DNA of 64,000 nt from Corticicoccus populi (GTDB lineage: Bacteria; Bacillota; Bacilli; Staphylococcales; Salinicoccaceae), in the NCBI RefSeq assembly GCF_042686195.1, contig NZ_JBHUOQ010000001.1, positions 1,054,001-1,118,000 of the forward strand. Direction: 5' to 3'. The notes under the pieces were generated by a model. The model worked only from the letters and a program-made list of their open reading frames with translations, was not told the DNA's origin and searched no databases. Positions within the stretch are counted from its first letter, which is position 1. Every line of letters starts with the position of its first letter. Position numbers and translations under genes: made by a program. Below are positions 51,325 through 59,676 of the stretch, one piece after another.

Positions 51325-52632
51325 ATGGAAACAACAACAAATATTGTGATGTGGATTGCGGCGAATATTTTCGGACAGCCTGCGATTTTAATCGGTACCA
51401 TTGTTTTAATCGGGTTACTCGTTCAAAAAAAGACAGTCAGTCAGGTCATTACCGGAACATTTAAAGCAATTATCGGGTTTTTAATCATCACACTCGGTGC
51501 CGGTATTATTGCGGATGCATTAACCGTATTTGAACCTTTATGGGCAGAAGTATTCAATCTGTCCGGTGAATCTTTTTCAGATTATATGGGTCAAGGTGAG
51601 TTTACCAACCAGTACGGTAGTATTGTTGCGTTAGTCATGTCACTTGGTTTCCTGATTAATGTGCTGATTGCGAGATTTACACCGTTTAAGTATATTTATC
51701 TGACCGGACACATGATGTTCTGGACCACAACAATCTTTGCCGGTATTGTTGTTCAGTCCTCACCGGATGTCGGGTTCTGGCAGCTGGTTATTTTCTTATC
51801 TGTCATCATGGGTGTCTACTGGGCACTGCAGCCAGCAATTGTCCAGCCGTTTATGAGAAAAGTGACCGGCAATGACCAAATCGCACTCGGTCACACTTCC
51901 GCATCCGTATCATTGATCGCAGCCTTACTCGGAAAATGGTTCGGCAACAAAGAAAATGATTCTGAAAAAATCAAAGTGCCTGAAGGTCTTGAATTCCTGA
52001 GAGATTCCAATGTAATCACAGCACTTACCATGGGGCTGTTATTTGTCACAGGTGCAATTATTGTCTCACTTCGTGATACACCGGGCGCTGCTGAACTCGT
52101 CGCGTCATCCGGTGAACAGAACTTTATCATCTATGCCATTATCCAGTCCTTTACCTTCACTGCAGGGATTGCGGTCGTTTTAGTCGGTGTCCGTATGTTT
52201 ATCGGTGAAATGGTACCCGCATTTAAAGGGATTGCCACTAAAATTGTACCCGGTGCAAAACCGGCACTGGATTCACCAATCGTATTTCCTTATGCACCGA
52301 ACGCAGTGATACTCGGATTTTTAGGTGCATTTGTCGGCGGGTTAATCTGGTTATTTGTTCTCGGCAACACTGTTGCATATGTATTTGTACCGACAATGAT
52401 AGTCTTGTTCTTCCACGGTGCGACAGCCGGTGTATTCGGTAACGCGACCGGTGGTGCAAGAGGTGCCGTCATCGGCGGTTTCATGACCGCAACGATTGTC
52501 GCCTGGGGTCAGTATGTAATGGTTCGAATGCTTTTATCGGATACGATTCCAGATACAGCCATGTGGGCTGCCGACTCAGATATGTTCATACTCGGACCAA
52601 TAATCAAGATGCTGGCACAATTATTTTTTTAA
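51325..52632 (+). CDS. PTS EIIC permease, ascorbate type (UlaA-like)
   Basis: 435 residues from ATG 51325, which follows AAGGGGTG at eight bases; a GTG nine bases earlier lies in the ribosome site. About 11 TM segments. AALLGKWFGNKEND, LGHTSASVSLIA and PNAVILGFLGAFVGG match the UlaA/SgaT EIIC family, whose type member takes up L-ascorbate. The rest of the ascorbate route (UlaG, D, E, F) is absent, so the substrate may be another lactone or cyclic sugar acid. Confidence 0.92.
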   Translation: METTTNIVMWIAANIFGQPAILIGTIVLIGLLVQKKTVSQVITGTFKAIIGFLIITLGAGIIADALTVFEPLWAEVFNLSGESFSDYMGQGEFTNQYGSIVALVMSLGFLINVLIARFTPFKYIYLTGHMMFWTTTIFAGIVVQSSPDVGFWQLVIFLSVIMGVYWALQPAIVQPFMRKVTGNDQIALGHTSASVSLIAALLGKWFGNKENDSEKIKVPEGLEFLRDSNVITALTMGLLFVTGAIIVSLRDTPGAAELVASSGEQNFIIYAIIQSFTFTAGIAVVLVGVRMFIGEMVPAFKGIATKIVPGAKPALDSPIVFPYAPNAVILGFLGAFVGGLIWLFVLGNTVAYVFVPTMIVLFFHGATAGVFGNATGGARGAVIGGFMTATIVAWGQYVMVRMLLSDTIPDTAMWAADSDMFILGPIIKMLAQLFF

Positions 52633-52645
52633 AGGAGCATAGCCT

Positions 52646-53632
52646 ATGATTAGAACACTCTCCGGCGACATACAAAAGACTGAACTTGGTTTTACCTACA
52701 GTCACGAACATATTGTCTGCCGTCCACCTTACTGGGTGGAGAAAAAAGAAGATGATTTACTGTTGGATGATAAAGAAAAATCACTGAAAGATGTCATGGA
52801 TTTTAAAAATATGGGCGGTAGTACGATTGTCGATGCGACCGCTGTCGATTACGGCAGGGATGTCCAGAGCATTAAATATATTTCGGAACAGTCCGGTGTA
52901 AACATCATACTGACTGCCGGTTTTAATAAAAGTTTTTTATGGAAAGCAAAACTGCCGGACCATTTAAAAGAAGCGATTGGGGACTACACCACTTATGAAG
53001 ACTGGATTGAATCGGCTTCGATTGATCAGTTAACTGCATTTGTCATCAGTGAAGTGGAAAATGGTATGGAAGGAACACCTCTTAAAGCTGGACAAGTGAA
53101 GTTCGGAACCGGATACAACAGTATCACTCCGCTTGAAGAGAAAACACTGCGGGCGGTGGCACGTGCCCATCACCATACGAAAGCCCCTATGCATTCTCAT
53201 ACTGAAGCAGGCACGATGGCACTCGAGCAGATTAAACTGTTAAAAGAAGAAGGTGTTAACTTAAACTATATGAGCTTCGGTCATATGGACAGAAACTTAG
53301 ATCCGTACATTCATGAACAAGTCGCAGACACGGGTGCCTATCTGTCATTCGACGGCATTTCAAAAATTAAATATGCACCGGAAAGCGCACGGATTCAAGC
53401 CATTCTTGAACTTGTATCAAAAGGATATGAAAACCAGATATTAATCAGCGGAGATACCGCACGAAAAAGCTATTACAAACACTATTTGTATGGGCTCGGG
53501 TTATACAATATTATCGGAAACTGGGTGCCCCGCTTCATTAATGAAGCTAATCAGCAGGGATTTGACGGTGAAACATTAATTAATAAATTTTTTATCGAAA
53601 ATCCCGCCCACTGTTTTTCTTTCAAGGAGTGA
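52646..53632 (+). CDS. Phosphotriesterase-family protein, candidate phosphosugar lactonase
   Basis: 328 residues of the PTE group within the amidohydrolase superfamily (COG1735). The binuclear metal site is complete: His 20 and His 22 (YSHEH), the bridging Lys in VKFGTGYN, His in MHSHTEAG, His in FGHMDRN and Asp in ISGDTAR. Characterised bacterial members of this group hydrolyse phosphorylated sugar lactones, which fits an enzyme acting on the PTS product. It lies 13 bp after the EIIC gene with AAAGGAG as ribosome site. The same role is played by UlaG, of unrelated fold, in the E. coli ascorbate pathway. Confidence 0.9.
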   Translation: MIRTLSGDIQKTELGFTYSHEHIVCRPPYWVEKKEDDLLLDDKEKSLKDVMDFKNMGGSTIVDATAVDYGRDVQSIKYISEQSGVNIILTAGFNKSFLWKAKLPDHLKEAIGDYTTYEDWIESASIDQLTAFVISEVENGMEGTPLKAGQVKFGTGYNSITPLEEKTLRAVARAHHHTKAPMHSHTEAGTMALEQIKLLKEEGVNLNYMSFGHMDRNLDPYIHEQVADTGAYLSFDGISKIKYAPESARIQAILELVSKGYENQILISGDTARKSYYKHYLYGLGLYNIIGNWVPRFINEANQQGFDGETLINKFFIENPAHCFSFKE

Positions 53633-53639
53633 TTGACTG

Positions 53640-54377
53640 ATGATGTTTCAAAATGAAAACTCATATGACATTAAAGAAAAAATTAAATCCGCACCGGTGG
53701 CGATTCTGCCGGTCGGTGCTGTTGAGGCGCACGGTCACCACCTGCCGCTTGGAACAGATAATATTCTCGCAGAAATAATGGCAATAAAACTCGCAGAGAA
53801 AGTAGACAGCTTTGTTCTGCCGACACTGCCCTACGGTCAGGTTTGGAGTCTCAGAAACTTTCCGGGCAGCATAACTGTAAGTAATCAGTCGATTATCAAT
53901 ATGATTGTTGATATCGGCAAAAGCTTATATCAACAGGGCTTTAGTACTTTTGTGATGTTAAACGGACATCTCGGCAATCAAAATGCATTAAAGGACGCCG
54001 CAAGAGTACTGTATGATACAGTCCCTGAATTAAAAACATTTTACTTCTTTTATCCGGGGATGAACAAATATGCCGGTGAAATACGGGAAAATACCGCATC
54101 ACATGATGTTTACTTTCATGCATGTGAGATAGAAACGTCTTACATGCTGTATCTGTCACCGACGGATGTTGAGATGGATAAAGCAGTCAATGATATTCCC
54201 GTCATCCCGATGGATGCCGATTCAACACCGACACCATGGGAGAATTTCACATCAAGTGCAGTTCTTGGCGATGCCACTGCTGCCACTGCTGAAAAAGGAA
54301 AGTATATATTAGAGCGTGTCATTATGAATATGGTTAATATATTATTAAACACAAAGGAAGATGATTATGATTCATGA
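53640..54377 (+). CDS. Creatininase-family hydrolase (copy 2, PTS operon)
   Basis: 245 residues. Metal ligands Glu 29, His 31 and Asp 40 are in VEAHGHHLPLGTD; in LNGHLGNQ the His is kept but the following Glu seen in creatininase and in the copy at 39778 is Gly. That pattern is common among family members that do not act on creatinine (for example FAPy deformylases and inosose hydrolases), so a ring-opening or deformylating role on a sugar derivative is possible. It is seven bases from the phosphotriesterase-family gene and overlaps the next gene by 11 bases. Confidence 0.9.
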   Translation: MMFQNENSYDIKEKIKSAPVAILPVGAVEAHGHHLPLGTDNILAEIMAIKLAEKVDSFVLPTLPYGQVWSLRNFPGSITVSNQSIINMIVDIGKSLYQQGFSTFVMLNGHLGNQNALKDAARVLYDTVPELKTFYFFYPGMNKYAGEIRENTASHDVYFHACEIETSYMLYLSPTDVEMDKAVNDIPVIPMDADSTPTPWENFTSSAVLGDATAATAEKGKYILERVIMNMVNILLNTKEDDYDS

Positions 54378-55098
54378 GTACTTTAAAGAAGTGAGCCGTC
54401 TTTTGACAATGATTGAGGAAAATGAAATTAAAAACATGAAGACTGCGGCACAAATGATTTCAGATGTCATTCAAAATGATGGTGTTGTCTATATGTTTGG
54501 ATGCGGACACTCGCACATTTTGACTGAAGATATGTATTACCGTGCAGGCGGTCTCGTACCGGTACAGCCCATACTGCATGGACCGGTCATGCTTCATGAG
54601 GGACCGGTCACCTCCTCAAAGCTTGAAAAGACGAATGATTATGCCCGGACATTTATCACGGGCTATCCAATCACAAGTAAGGATTTAGTTATTGTAATTT
54701 CTACATCTGGACGTAATCCAGTGCCGGTCGATGTTGCGCTTTATGCAGAAGATAAAGGAGCTAAAACAATTGGTATCACATCTATAGAGTATTCATCCCG
54801 TCACACTTCAAGGCACACGGACGGGAAAAAATTAATGGACTGCGTCGATTTGGTGATTGATAATCATGCACCGCCGGGAGACGCTGTGATGTCTCACCCC
54901 GATATCCAGGAAAAATTCTCTTCAAGCTCTACTGCGACAGGCAGTATGATTCTAAACAGTATTTTTTCTGAAGCCGTTTTTATCATGAAATCCACCGGCT
55001 ATGAACCGCCGATATTCTTAAGCGGTAATTTAGATGGTTCTTCGAATCATAATCAAACACTCATCGACAAGTATAAAGAGAGGGTGAAACTGGATTAA
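54367..55098 (+). CDS. SIS-domain protein (UPF0309-like sugar isomerase)
   Basis: 243 residues from ATG 54367 (AAAGGAAG eight bases upstream), overlapping the creatininase-family gene by 11 bases. SIS fold: GVVYMFGCGHSHILTEDMYYRAGG, then VIVISTSGRNPVPVD with the phosphate-binding STSG loop. Relatives isomerise or bind phosphosugars, and the UPF0309 group has no proven substrate. Last gene of the operon; a perfect hairpin follows. Confidence 0.9.
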   Translation: MIHEYFKEVSRLLTMIEENEIKNMKTAAQMISDVIQNDGVVYMFGCGHSHILTEDMYYRAGGLVPVQPILHGPVMLHEGPVTSSKLEKTNDYARTFITGYPITSKDLVIVISTSGRNPVPVDVALYAEDKGAKTIGITSIEYSSRHTSRHTDGKKLMDCVDLVIDNHAPPGDAVMSHPDIQEKFSSSSTATGSMILNSIFSEAVFIMKSTGYEPPIFLSGNLDGSSNHNQTLIDKYKERVKLD

Positions 55099-55155
55099 AT
55101 TAACAATATCAATTAAACGATTCAGTTAAAGTATCAACAAATATGTAATAAAACG

Positions 55156-55200
55156 AACAAGCATAATATTGACTATTAAAAAGTCAATATTATGCTTGTT
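55156..55200 (+). terminator. Terminator of the PTS/lactonase operon
   Basis: Perfect 19-bp arms (AACAAGCATAATATTGACT and its complement) with a 7-nt loop, then TTATATTTTC. The converging AroM-like gene ends 82 bp further, so it may act on both strands. Confidence 0.8.
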
Positions 55201-55281
55201 TATATTTTCATACTTGGTTAATATTTACTTATTTTATTTCTTTGCTCTGAAAATAGATATGGAAAGCTTGAGTTTCTTTAT

Positions 55282-55929
55282 CTAAGAAATCAAAGCAAAT
55301 ATATTACTGAATATCACTTCATTAGATAGAATGATATTCTTATTTGTTCTTTTCTGCAGCTCATTTTTAAACATTAAATTATATCCCATACAGTCACAGA
55401 TGACATGATTCATTTCTAGATTATTCAATTCTTCAGCAACTCGGTCTATATCATCTTCTGTATAGTTATAAGGTGAAATATCCAAAATTACAGTATCTAT
55501 TCCGACCTTGTCCCATTTTTTTATAATATAATCCACCTGTTTTTTATCCGGAACCAAAACACAGATTTTTTCATCAAAAACTGTACTTATTATATTTCCA
55601 ACAAGTTTATCAGGATAAATAATAGGCTTAGTAGAATCAAAGAATTCAAACTCTCCTGTACATGCAATAAGAATAATATCTGTATCACCTTTCTCCAGTT
55701 CAGCAATAGTATCCTTCACCTTTTCTACAGCGAACGATTTATCGAGCTGAACCTGCCCACCGTCTTTTAATCTTGATACCAGTATATTGTCAGTCACAGG
55801 CTTTGGAAAATCATTTTTATATTCATCTAATATTCCAATATGTTCTATTATAATACTGCTGTTTTCTTTCAGAAATTCATTAAAATCGGTTCTCGGTGCC
55901 TGTCCGATAGTCACTAAACTCAATTTCAT
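55282..55929 (-). CDS. AroM-family protein
   Basis: 215 residues. N-terminal LSLVTIGQAPR and the segments LIACTGEF and ICDCMGYN match AroM (named from the E. coli aro region, function unproven). The fold resembles the Asp/Glu racemase superfamily, with two cysteines in equivalent positions (in LIACTG and CDCMGY), which is suggestive of racemase-type chemistry. It is the second gene of the leftward arm of the peptide-transport divergon, separated from the binding-protein gene by a terminator-like hairpin. Confidence 0.85.
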   Translation of the reverse strand: MKLSLVTIGQAPRTDFNEFLKENSSIIIEHIGILDEYKNDFPKPVTDNILVSRLKDGGQVQLDKSFAVEKVKDTIAELEKGDTDIILIACTGEFEFFDSTKPIIYPDKLVGNIISTVFDEKICVLVPDKKQVDYIIKKWDKVGIDTVILDISPYNYTEDDIDRVAEELNNLEMNHVICDCMGYNLMFKNELQKRTNKNIILSNEVIFSNIFALIS

Positions 55930-55971
55930 ATTATCACTTCCAATACTATTGTATAGTCATTAATCATTAAT

Positions 55972-55999
55972 AAAAGGTTCCTTAAATAAGGAACCTTTT
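55972..55999 (-). terminator. Hairpin between the binding-protein and AroM-like genes
   Basis: Perfect 12-bp arms AAAAGGTTCCTT / AAGGAACCTTTT with a 4-nt loop, followed by TATT. It probably reduces AroM expression relative to the abundant binding protein. Confidence 0.7.
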
Positions 56000-56003
56000 A
56001 CTA

Positions 56004-57593
56004 TTACTCTTCTAATGAAATATTTGTGCCATTTGAACTGACGACATATATGGATCCATCTGCTGATAAATTAAATCCTTTAACGCTGTCACTGATACCA
56101 GTTGAAATATCCAGGTTATCAAGTTCAACTGTTGGATAATCCTGCATGATTAATTCCATCGCTTCCTGATATAATACCGCTCTTTCATCCTGATCAATTG
56201 TTTCAGTTACAGCTCGGTCCAGAAGTGCATCCACTTCAGGGTTGCTGTAGCCTTTACCGTTAGCGTTAGAACCGATTTGATCTGAATGGAATCTTTGATC
56301 CAGGAAGAAATATGGATCCGGATACCAGGACCATCCACCAATATTCATCGGTGCATTACCCTGACTGATTGTATCAGTTAAAGTTCCCCATTCGGAGACG
56401 TTGATATTTACATCAATATTTAGGTTTTCTTTCATCTGATCTTGGAAAATTGTCGCATAATTTGTTCTTGTATCGAGTACATATAAATCAATTTCAAAAC
56501 CATCTGCATACTCTGTTTCCGCTAAGATTTCTTTTGCTTCTTCAGGATTGTATTCAGGTTTCAGTGATTCCAATGATTCATCGTAACCCCATGAACCTCT
56601 TGGCAGCGGCAGATAGGAAACTTCTCCTCCGCCCCACTGATGAACACCGTCAACAATCTGCTGTGTATCTGTCGCTTTTACAATGGCTTCCCTGACTTTT
56701 GGATCTGCTGTCGGTCCTTCTGTGAAGTTCATATCAAGGTAAGTAATTGATAGTCCGGGCGTTGATAATAATTCCAGCCCCTCTGTTGTTTCAATAATTT
56801 CCCTGTTCTGCCCGGTTACATTCGTTGCAATATGAATATCTCCGGAACGAATTGCATTCCCCATCATCGATTCATCTGAGATAAATTTAAATACCACACC
56901 ATCCAAATAAGGCTCTTCACCCCAGTAATTCTCGTTCTTTACTAAGTTAACCTGTTGGCCTGTCTGCCAGCTGTCGAGTGTAAATGCGCCTGTTCCAATA
57001 AGGTTAGCTCCAAATGCATCACCATGTCCTTCAACTTCCTCCTGCGGGACAATCATATTGCCTGAGTCTGTCAGCATATTAATTAAAGCTGCATTCGGTT
57101 CTTCAAGATTCACAGCAACTTCAAAATCGTCAGTTACATCCACACTTTCTACACCAACAAGCCTGTTTTGTACAGACTCTTCGGATGATCGTTCAAGACT
57201 GTATTTAACATCTTCCGCAGTCATTTGTCTGCCGTCCTGATACTCACCTTCCTGGAAATATACATCGTCTCTTAATGTAAATGTATATGTCATCATATCC
57301 TCAGAAATTTCCCACTCTGTTGCTAAAGAAGGAACAATCTCCTCTAACTCCTGATCATATACTACAAGTGTATCACCAATCTGTCTCATAATTTGTGATT
57401 CATATACACCTGTATATAAAACCGGGTCTAACGTAGATGCATTTGATGAAAGTCCAATATTGAGTGTCCCTCCTGATGTCTGTTCTCCTTCTTCTCCACC
57501 TTCTTCACTTGTAGTTTCGGAATCTGAATTCGAACCACATGCAACTAAAACCAAAGCTAAAGCAAATACCAGTAAAAATTTTAGTTGTTTCAT
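56004..57593 (-). CDS. Peptide-type ABC transporter solute-binding lipoprotein (SBP_bac_5)
   Basis: 529 residues. Signal peptide with lipobox LVACG (Cys 19), a Glu/Gly-rich linker, and a family 5 extracellular domain (TLDPVLYTGVYESQI, LATEWEISEDMMTYTFTLRDDVYF, GTGAFTLDSW). It delivers peptides or related compounds to the permeases encoded divergently. GGGGTGGGG precedes the ATG. Its promoter (TATAAT, 57641-57646 on the minus strand) is followed by two operator palindromes. Confidence 0.93.
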   Translation of the reverse strand: MKQLKFLLVFALALVLVACGSNSDSETTSEEGGEEGEQTSGGTLNIGLSSNASTLDPVLYTGVYESQIMRQIGDTLVVYDQELEEIVPSLATEWEISEDMMTYTFTLRDDVYFQEGEYQDGRQMTAEDVKYSLERSSEESVQNRLVGVESVDVTDDFEVAVNLEEPNAALINMLTDSGNMIVPQEEVEGHGDAFGANLIGTGAFTLDSWQTGQQVNLVKNENYWGEEPYLDGVVFKFISDESMMGNAIRSGDIHIATNVTGQNREIIETTEGLELLSTPGLSITYLDMNFTEGPTADPKVREAIVKATDTQQIVDGVHQWGGGEVSYLPLPRGSWGYDESLESLKPEYNPEEAKEILAETEYADGFEIDLYVLDTRTNYATIFQDQMKENLNIDVNINVSEWGTLTDTISQGNAPMNIGGWSWYPDPYFFLDQRFHSDQIGSNANGKGYSNPEVDALLDRAVTETIDQDERAVLYQEAMELIMQDYPTVELDNLDISTGISDSVKGFNLSADGSIYVVSSNGTNISLEE

Positions 57594-57608
57594 TTACCCC
57601 ACCCCTAT

Positions 57609-57641
57609 TTCATATAGTGAAATCAACATTTATATATTGAA
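57609..57641 (-). promoter_or_regulatory. Operator pair in front of the binding-protein gene
   Basis: TTCA-TATAG-TGAA (57609-57621, inside the longer palindrome ATTTCA-TATAG-TGAAAT) and TTTA-TATAT-TGAA (57629-57641). The two 13-bp dyads begin exactly 20 bp apart, i.e. on the same helix face. They lie just downstream of the -10 box, a repressing position. Likely target of the IclR-type regulator encoded at 63919. Confidence 0.7.
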
Positions 57642-57726
57642 TTATAATGTATTATTACAGAAAAAATATTAATTGTAAAGTATATATTTTCATTTTTGAG
57701 AATAAAATGATTTTTCAGAATATATC

Positions 57727-57755
57727 TTTACACATTTATAAACTAATGATATATT
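57727..57755 (+). promoter_or_regulatory. Promoter of the permease operon
   Basis: TTTACA (57727-57732), a 17-bp spacer and TATATT (57750-57755). The third operator begins at the last base of the -10 box. Confidence 0.6.
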
Positions 57756-57787
57756 TCATATAATAAAATCAAGATTCATATAATGAA
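57755..57787 (+). promoter_or_regulatory. Operator pair in front of the permease operon
   Basis: TTCA-TATAA-TAAA (57755-57767) and the perfect TTCA-TATAA-TGAA (57775-57787), again beginning exactly 20 bp apart. They overlap the -10 and transcription start region. The arrangement mirrors the pair at 57609-57641, so one regulator should control both arms. Confidence 0.72.
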
Positions 57788-57800
57788 AAGAGGGGTTATG

Positions 57801-58757
57801 ATGACACGGTTTTTATTTAGAAGAATACTTCAGTTAATACCGACTTTGTTTGTAGTTGCAATTATTGTATTCTTCATCACACGTTTACTTCCGGGTAATC
57901 CGGCAGCAGTAATGCTTGGTCCACAGGCCAGTGTTGAAGATATCGAGAGATACTCTGAAGAGCTGGGATTGAATGATCCTATTTTTGTTCAATTTATCAA
58001 TTACCTCGGAGACTTAATTACATTCAACTTTGGGAATTCGCTTTCATATAATGCACCAATTATTGATTTGATATTGGAAAGATTTCCAAATACTATTATC
58101 CTCGCTATGAGCGCATTAATACTTGCTGTATTAATTGGGGTCCCGGCCGGAATTATAGCTGCACGAAAACAAAATTCATTCATCGATTACATTATTACTA
58201 CATTCTCATTGGTCGGTGTATCGATGCCTATCTTCTGGCTTGGAGTGATGCTTGTGCTGCTCTTTAGTGTCAATCTTGGAGTATTACCGGCAACCGGAAT
58301 GGCAAACTTCATGGATAGCCCAGTAGAGTTTTTCAGGCATTTACTTCTCCCGAGCATTGCTTTATCAACCATTCCAATGGCAGAATTTGCAAGGATTATA
58401 AGGTCAAGTATGCTGGAAGTTTTAAAGCAGGATTATGTAAAGGCAGCAAAATCCAAAGGTATCAGCGAACGGGTTGTAATTTACAAACATGCACTGAAAA
58501 ATGCAGTTACCCCGCTCCTGACCGTTATTGGACTGCAGTTTTCAAATTTACTTGGAGGTGCAGTATTAACTGAAACCATATTCAGCTGGCCGGGGATGGG
58601 ACTTCTTATTGTTGATGCGATAGAACGCCGGGATTTTATCGTTGTTCAAAACACAGTCATTTTTATCGCATTAATCTATGTCACGATTAATTTAATTGTT
58701 GATATTTTATATAAAGTCGTGAATCCAAAAGTTAATTTTGATTCTAAAAAGGGGTGA
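57801..58757 (+). CDS. ABC transporter permease, DppB/OppB type
   Basis: 318 residues from ATG 57801; GAGGGG lies five bases upstream, and the earlier ATG at 57783 falls inside the operator. Six TM segments, N-terminal FLFRRILQLIPTLFVV, and the EAA-type coupling loop AARSKG-like YVKAAKSKGISERVV. It pairs with the second permease gene six bases downstream to form the peptide channel. Confidence 0.93.
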   Translation: MTRFLFRRILQLIPTLFVVAIIVFFITRLLPGNPAAVMLGPQASVEDIERYSEELGLNDPIFVQFINYLGDLITFNFGNSLSYNAPIIDLILERFPNTIILAMSALILAVLIGVPAGIIAARKQNSFIDYIITTFSLVGVSMPIFWLGVMLVLLFSVNLGVLPATGMANFMDSPVEFFRHLLLPSIALSTIPMAEFARIIRSSMLEVLKQDYVKAAKSKGISERVVIYKHALKNAVTPLLTVIGLQFSNLLGGAVLTETIFSWPGMGLLIVDAIERRDFIVVQNTVIFIALIYVTINLIVDILYKVVNPKVNFDSKKG

Positions 58758-58763
58758 TGATTT

Positions 58764-59663
58764 ATGAAAGATCCAAATATTTTAACTGATGAACAGATGT
58801 ATGATGCTCATTATGCAAAATCAAAAAAGGAACAGTCTTTTTTCCGCAAGTTGATTAGAAATAGATTTGCAGCTATTGGTTTAATCGTTATCATCCTTCT
58901 AATTATTATCGCAGCATTTGCACCATGGATTGCCACACACAGTCCGAATTCAACACAAATTGGTAAATCGTTTCTACCAGCTGGAACTGACGGTCACCTG
59001 CTTGGTACTGACAGTTACGGCCGGGATATTTTCAGCCGGCTGGTATATGGGGCAAGAATTTCAATAATGGTCGGTATATCGGCTGTTGTATTTGGTGCAA
59101 TTCTGGGTTCTTTTCTCGGATTGATATCCGGATATTTCGGAGGTGCCATTGATGCAGTGATTATGAGAATAATGGACGGTATGATGGCTTTTCCTTTTAT
59201 ACTGCTTGCAATCATTTTAATGACTGTTTTTGGTCAAGGTCTTACAAACGTCATTATTGCAATCGGAATTGCCAATATTCCCGGCTTTGCAAGAATTGTC
59301 CGCGGCCAGGTATTATCGGTAAAAGAAATGGAATATATTGAAGTATCTAAATCAATAGGTGCGAGCAGTGGCAGAATAATTTTTCATCACATCGTACCGA
59401 ATAGTATTGCCCCACTGATTGTTTACGCAACGATGAGTGTCGCCGGAGCTATACTGTCTGAAGCAGCACTCAGTTTCCTCGGTCTCGGTGTTCAGCCGCC
59501 GACCGCAACCTGGGGAAGCATGCTTCAAGAAGGAAAGAACTTCTTAGTACTAAATCCTGAACTCGCAACATATTCAGGACTTGCAATCTTAATTACTGTA
59601 TTAAGTATCAATATTTTTGGTGATGGATTAAGAGATGCGTTAGATCCAAAAATGAAAATATAG
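58764..59663 (+). CDS. ABC transporter permease, DppC/OppC type
   Basis: 299 residues: soluble N-terminus (about 35 residues), then six TM segments with the characteristic LGTDSYGRDIFSRLVYGARIS segment after TM1, the EAA loop YIEVSKSIGASSGRII, and SFLGLGVQPPTATWG near the end. AAGGGGTGATG precedes the ATG. Second permease of the transporter. Confidence 0.94.
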   Translation: MKDPNILTDEQMYDAHYAKSKKEQSFFRKLIRNRFAAIGLIVIILLIIIAAFAPWIATHSPNSTQIGKSFLPAGTDGHLLGTDSYGRDIFSRLVYGARISIMVGISAVVFGAILGSFLGLISGYFGGAIDAVIMRIMDGMMAFPFILLAIILMTVFGQGLTNVIIAIGIANIPGFARIVRGQVLSVKEMEYIEVSKSIGASSGRIIFHHIVPNSIAPLIVYATMSVAGAILSEAALSFLGLGVQPPTATWGSMLQEGKNFLVLNPELATYSGLAILITVLSINIFGDGLRDALDPKMKI

Positions 59664-59676
59664 GCAGGTGAAATTA

